Assembly (NCBI GenBank): GCA_020226215.1
Contig: CM035226.1
Coordinates: 63,201,455 to 63,265,454 of the forward strand
Direction of reading: 5' to 3'
Length of the DNA stretch: 64,000 nucleotides
Source: Sindora glabra
Lineage: Eukaryota > Streptophyta > Magnoliopsida > Fabales > Fabaceae
Shown: positions 58,682 to 64,000 of the stretch, piece after piece
Position numbering within the stretch: position 1 is the stretch's first letter
Layout of the letters: each line of letters starts with the position of its first letter
Translations under genes and position numbers: made by a program
Notes under the pieces: model-generated
Told to the model about the DNA's origin: nothing
The model's database searches: none
The model's input: the letters and a program-made list of their open reading frames with translations, nothing else

Positions 58682-61357
58682 AAGAGGTATCCTAATTTCT
58701 TTATTGACCCATGCAATGTTAGGTTAGGTTTAAGTGCCGATGGATTTAATCCTTTTGGTGACAAGAGCCTGTTGTACAACATGTGGCCAGTGGTGATGAC
58801 CACTTATAATTTGCTGCCATGGATATGCATGAATCAGTCCTTTTTCATATTGACCCTATTAATCCCAGGACCGCAAGCACCAAGCAAGGATATTGATGTA
58901 TTCTTACAACCGGTCGTAGAAGAGTTGAGGCATCTCTAGGAAAGGGAGTAGAAACTCGACATGCGAACACAAATACTATGTTTAACATGCGAGTAGTTTT
59001 GCAATGGACTGTAAATGATTTTCTTGCTAAAAAATAGTCTCTCTGGGTGGAGCGGACAAGGATATAAAGCATGTCATACATGCAACCTAGATACTCCATC
59101 AATCCGTCTTAGAGAAAAAATAGCTTATGTTAGTCATCGTCGTTGGCTACCAAGAAGTCACACATGGAGGAGCAGGAAAGAATTTAATGGGAGGTCAAAG
59201 AGGAAGGCCCCTCCTCGTCCTCTTACCAATAACATTATCATGGATCAATTAGGAAAGATGGTACAGAGGCTTCCTGGAAAACATGCTCAATTTGGTAGTG
59301 TAAAGCGAAAGAGGGGTGCCGATGAACTTAATTAGAGTAAGAGAAGTATCTTTTTTTATCTCCCGTATTGGCCAACAATGAATTTAAGACATAACATTGA
59401 TGTGATACATGTTGAGAAGAATGTATGTGATAGTATTTTGGGTACATTATTGGATATTGAACACAAAACAAAAGATACGGACAACGCAAGACAAGATCTG
59501 GCAGACATGAAGATAAAGCCCAACTTACATCTATATGAGTAGAAGGGTCAACTATTCAAGCCCTATACTACATACACGCTTAACCAGGAAGAACGAAGAC
59601 AATTTTGTCAATATATAAAAAATGTGAAATTTCTAGATGGGTTTGCTGGGAGTCTCTGAAAGAATATTACTGATCGTGACATGAAATTGAAAGGGTTGAA
59701 ATCACATGATTATCATGTTATTATGCAAAGATTGTTAGGCCCAAGAGTTCGAGCTTTTTTGCTAAAGGAATTATCATACCCACTTATTGAGTTATGCAAC
59801 TTCTTCAATCAAATGTGCTAGAACTTTCAACAGGAAGGATATTTGCAAGCCAAACAAGACATTATCATTATTTTATGCAAGCTTGAGAGGATATAGCCTC
59901 TAGCATTCTTTGACATAATGATTCACTTGGTGATGCATTTGCCAGTGAAGCATTGGAAGGCAGACCCATTCATTTTTTATGGATGTACCCATATGAGAGA
60001 TATATAAAAAAGTTAAAGGATTATGTCCAAAATCGTGCTCGATCGGAAGATTCAATTGCAGAAGGGTATATTGTTAATGAGGCATTAACATTCTTCTCTA
60101 TGTACTTGGAAGGAGTGGAAACCATGTTCAACCAGCTTGATAGAAATCAAGGTGTAACACCTAGTCAAACAAGAAGGATATTATCGGTGTTCCGATCCCA
60201 GTGTCAGCCAATGGGGAAGAAGATTATTTCTCACTTCGATAGGAGGGATCGAGATGTTGCAGTATGATACATCTTGAATAATTGTACTGAGATTGAAAAG
60301 TATCTTCAATAAGTATCTATGATCATTTATGTTTTTCTCCTAAATAATTATAATAGACTAAGATTCTTATGTTCTATAGTGAGCACCAATTGGAACTCGA
60401 ACGAAGTAGTGCTGAAAACATTGACATTTTACAGAGAACTAAATTCCTCTTGTGGTTTTACTCAAAGGTAAGGATTTTTTCTTCCCAAATGCATTAAACC
60501 GATATCCTAAATATTGACAATTACTCTTACAAATCTTTCAATTTAATTCAAAAAATTTATTTCACTTTTGTAGATGTATCATTTATATAGGAACGGTTCT
60601 CCAGAGGCCACTAAAGAGTTACTTTCTTTAGCCTCTAATCTCAGTTTTACTAGCATGATATACTCTACGTGTATTGTGAATAGAGTTCGCTTTATAGTCG
60701 AAACTCGGGATGAGAAGCATAAAATGCAAACAATGGCATTTCTGTTTTGGGTACTGATGGTAACATGTTCTATGGTATACTGGAGGAAATTATTAAGTTA
60801 ACTTATTTAAATAATTGCAATGTGACTTTATTTAAATGTAAGTGGTATGACACTGATCTTATAAAGAAGAAATTTTACATTGACAAGAATATCACAAGCA
60901 TCTCCATTAATGGGCAATGGTATAAATATGATCCTTACATACTTGTTATCCAGGCAAAACAAGTATTTTACACTGAAGATTTCCTCAATGGACCAAATTG
61001 AAGGGTCATCCATAATTTTGTACATCGTGACATATGGGATTTACCCAGTGATGGAGACAATGCACAAGACTTGTTATTTCTACAGGATAGTAACTCATCT
61101 AATTTCAACCTGATAGTTGATCTTGGAGATTCCATCTAGTAGATCTAAGTAATCAATGAAGTGGACCTTCAGTAATTCGACCTTCCAAGAATGTTAGATC
61201 TGGCGAACATGGAGAAGATGTCTTCATCGATGATGACGATAGTTTCTCTGACAAAACAATTAATAATTATATGGAGGAGGGGCCTTTACAATCGGATAAC
61301 GAAGGAGAAACCAATGACAATGAATCTATTAGGTTCACTAATACTGATTCAAACTAG
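58682..61357 (+). pseudogene. TNP2-type CACTA transposase, 5'-truncated (copy 3)
   Basis: Transposase_21 core from NVRLGLSADGFNPFGDKSLL and WPVVMTTYNLLPWICMNQSF, then QGYKACHTCNLDTPSIRLRE (59050-59110). The NLRHNIDVIHVEKNVCDSIL block lies at 59378-59440. DUF4218: KKLKDYVQNRARSEDSIAEG and YIVNEALTFFSMYLEGVETM (60010-60125), within an open stretch of 104 residues. After introns DUF4216: FYGILEEIIKLTYLNNCNVT, LFKCKWYDTDLIKKKFYID, INGQWYKYDPYILV (60770-60955). It ends at TAG 61355-61357. Fewer stops than copy 1. The N-terminal part is missing, so it is inactive. Confidence 0.87.
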
Positions 61358-61514
61358 GGATAAAATAAGATGTTCGAACTACAACTCGTAATTATGTAAG
61401 CATGATAGTTTAGATAATCTATATGGTTCCTAAAAGTTATACCTTATAATTTGATTTTTTTTTTTTACTATGGATTCTCTATTTATGACTTATATAATGT
61501 GTATTATTTCAGTT

Positions 61515-63375
61515 ATGGCGGATGTCGAGGCACAACTCCATGGAGGTGATGCTGGAGGCGACCCACCACAACGTCCCACCCACATTCCATCACAATGCGA
61601 GGGCTCAAGTATCTGTTCTTAGTTGTATATACTTAAGATTGATTAAATATCTTATTAATGATATTGATATTTTTCTTTATCTATTGAAGTGACAGCTGCG
61701 AGAAAGAGGGGTCTGAATAGGTCCCTCAGGTTGCATGAGAAGATAGGTCGAGGTGAGGGGAGACTGGTACCTGTACAGTTCGATGCGACTGGTACATGGC
61801 ATGCAGTTGGGGAGAATGCTAGCCATCTCCCTCATGACATTGGCAGCATGATCCGAGCACACGTCCCGCCTTATTATAAGTCATGGCAGTCTGTACCTTA
61901 GGAGATTCAAGATAGAGTTATACAAGAGGTTTGTGTAAGTATCCATCTCCTCCATTTGCTGAATTAATCCTTCTGAATTAAAATTCCTAAATATAAAACT
62001 CACAAATTTATTAAATGTCTTCTATTGTAGTCCCACTTCAAATTTCAAGACATTTTCGAGGGTGATCAGGATAGAGCAATTTTCGGTTTGATGTGGTCTG
62101 CTGCAGACCCGTACAGGGATTGGAAGTACAAGTTGAACAAGCACTTCTTAGAGCATAGGGGTGATCGGGACCAGGATTATGATTTGGATCGTGCTAGACA
62201 CTATGTGTCTCGATCTATTACACCTGAGACATGGCAGAGGTGTGTGGACTTTTTTGACAGTGACGCCTATAGTGTAAGTATGACATTCAATAGGATTACC
62301 TTTTTTCTTCACATATCTTAATTATAAACAAAAAAATTGAATACTATTTTTTTTAATTTGTAGGAGTTGTCTGGCAGGAATGCAAATAATAGAGCACAAA
62401 AGGTCGTGAATGATCGATATGGTTCAAAGTCTATAGCTGCACATCGATTTGATAAGGTAAATTAACTTTTTACATTATTTTTTTAAATGCACATTTTGCT
62501 AGATAGCTTTTTGTTCATTATTTATATATTTCCATCATTTATTTATTTTCATCATTTTTTTCCTCTTACAAAAAATGAACAGAGGAATAGAGATATTGGT
62601 GAGCTGCAGTCGATTCTCGATAATTTTAGGGATCGACACACCTATAGGTCAGGGAAGTGGGTGCATCCGATCCCTCAAGGACAATATGTGAGTTAGTTAA
62701 AATTTATATTTTAAATATAATTCTACGAATATATATGATAAGAATTATTATCCTAACTTAGAGCTTTGGTAATTTAAGGCAAGGATGATTGATCTCATGA
62801 CTCAGCATGCACAATCTAGTGTATCATCTACTAGTTTGCTTGTGACTCCTGTACAGATTGATGAAGCTGCCATCGCTGACAAGGTGTTTGGTACTCGTCG
62901 AGGGCACATGAGGGCTGTTGGGTGTGTACTAGCTGGTCAGTCCAATCAGTCGGTGGGGACTTATAGTGCTACAACGAGCTCACAGTCCGTATCTCATGTC
63001 GCTGAGTTACAGGAGGAGTTATAGCAGACTCGAGAGCAGTATCAGCATAGCCAGCAGTTAATTCAAGAGCAGCAACAACGATTGGATCATCAGCAGTAGC
63101 AAATTACGCATTAGGAGCAGATGCATGAGCAGATGGAGTAATAGATTCAGACTTACCTTACCCAGATGAGTTTCATTCTTAGACAGCAGGGTATTGTCTT
63201 ATCGCCGCCGCCATTTATTGCTACTGCTACACCGCCTAGGCCAAGTAGATTTGCGAGGGCACCTGCCGCTCAACCACTTGGTCTTTCTCAGTCACCACCA
63301 TCGTCTTATCCTCCTCGTTGCTAGGATGATGATGATGATGATGCATCGGCATATTTTCACTTTCCTTCTCCGTAG
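61515..63375 (+). pseudogene. Second CACTA gene, Ptta/En-Spm (Transposase_24) type, best preserved copy
   Basis: Six exons can be traced with GT/AG signals, approximately 61515-61608, 61689-61935, 62031-62274, 62364-62455, 62582-62687 and 62779-63375. It begins MADVEAQLHGGDAGGD. The core reads RKRGLNRSLRLHEKIGR, HAVGENASHLPHDIGSMIRA, HVPPYYKSW; then WKYKLNKHFLEHRGDRDQDY, DLDRARHYVS, TPETWQRCVDFFDSDAYS; then SGRNANNRAQKVVNDRY. The last exon contains VQIDEAAIADKVFGTRRGH and a Gln-rich, probably coiled-coil, tail. Interruptions are mainly TAG or TAA at former CAG/CAA codons (for example VPstopEIQ near 61900, and several after 63020). Transposase_24 family is firm; the subterminal-binding role is inferred from En/Spm. 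Confidence 0.84.
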
Positions 63376-63704
63376 TATCTTATGTATATGTATATTTGTA
63401 TTTCTCATATGTAGACATTTACATGGATTGTGTATATTTAATTTATTCATATAAATATTGTATTTACAATTGTTTTATGAGTATTCATTTTTTTTATATT
63501 GGATTAAATTGTTAGACATTATTATTAGTATTATTTATGTATTATAGTTGTATAATTTTAATTGAATTAAATTAAAAAAATATAAATATGATCCAAATGA
63601 ATTTAAATAAAAAATATTTTAAATTATGTTGTTAAATATAATATATTATTTGAAATACATTTAATTATAATGACAATTTCAATTTAAAATTTAAAAAAAA
63701 TAAA

Positions 63705-64000
63705 AAAGGCATTAGTGGCGATATTGTCATCGCTATAGGTTAACTTTTACCGATGATAAGTTGATTTTTAGTGACGACAATGTCATCATTGAAACCAGGC
63801 CTACAGCGTTGTCATCGCTAAAGATTGAATTTACATCGATAATAATTGTCGTCGCTAAATACATCTATAATGATGACAATGTCATCGCTATAAGTCCTTT
63901 TAGCAACAAAAATGTCGCCGCTAAAATTCAAATTTCAAATTTTTTTTAATTTTAAAATTATTTTCTATGACGACATAGTCATCATTAAAGGTTGTATTTT
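63705..64000. repeat. Right subterminal repeat array, CACTA copy 3 (incomplete)
   Basis: Words such as 'gacgacaatgtcatc' and 'cgatgataagttg' in both orientations. The terminal CACTA repeat lies beyond the window. Confidence 0.8.

Larger units (their letters stand above)
58682..64000 (+). mobile_element. CACTA (En/Spm) transposon copy 3, 5'-truncated, runs off the window
   Basis: It starts abruptly inside the transposase (matching 44605 onwards of copy 2), without left terminus, leader or the Transpos_assoc part. It then continues collinearly with copies 1 and 2 through both genes into a right subterminal array (from 63705) that passes the window end. About 20 AT-rich bases (58661-58681) separate it from the matched host segment. 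Confidence 0.88.

Overview
The window looks like AT-rich nuclear DNA of a flowering plant, most likely a dicot (inferred). It is repeat-dominated, with long intergenic runs, dinucleotide microsatellites, plant-type transposons and no intact host gene. The families seen are an Athila-like LTR retrotransposon primed by tRNA-Asp, CACTA (En/Spm) DNA transposons, a hAT element, a plant RTE-type LINE, and a G-type lectin S-receptor-kinase relic. I do not name a species.

Layout. 1-2843: AT-rich DNA whose right part is a diverged repeat (~1495-2848) with a second copy at ~11965-13300. 2849-11927: a minus-strand Athila-type element with about 1.54 kb LTRs and a perfect 5-bp duplication (gtagt). It keeps gag-protease, has lost RT, RNase H and the integrase core, and carries two extra reading frames where an envelope-like gene would sit: a basic Cys-motif protein and an intronless LOG-like (cytokinin-activating phosphoribohydrolase) copy. 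11933-18870: AT-rich DNA with a ~142-bp tandem array and a broken host gene fragment (17226-17580). 19075-21785 (minus): exon 1 of an S-lectin receptor kinase, split by a 1.41-kb hAT element. 22184-31300: CACTA copy 1 with both ends and a TAT duplication. 31304-40740: AT-rich DNA with a MITE, a 23-bp minisatellite and (AT)n tracts. 40742-about 50015: CACTA copy 2. 50016-58660: duplicated host segments and a decayed LINE (52980-56159, minus). 58682-64000: CACTA copy 3, truncated at its 5' side and running off the window.

Each CACTA copy encodes two plus-strand products, a TNP2-type transposase (Transpos_assoc, Transposase_21, DUF4218 and DUF4216 regions) and a Ptta/En-Spm second protein (Transposase_24). 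All copies have stops, so none looks autonomous. Their subterminal arrays of GATGACA/TGTCATC-type palindromes are the expected docking sites for the second protein.

The most unusual object is the Athila element with its LOG-like passenger and its Cys-motif ORF. The second theme is a set of duplicated host segments around the lectin-kinase relic. They give an empty-site paralogue for CACTA copy 2 and a breakpoint with filler DNA for CACTA copy 3.
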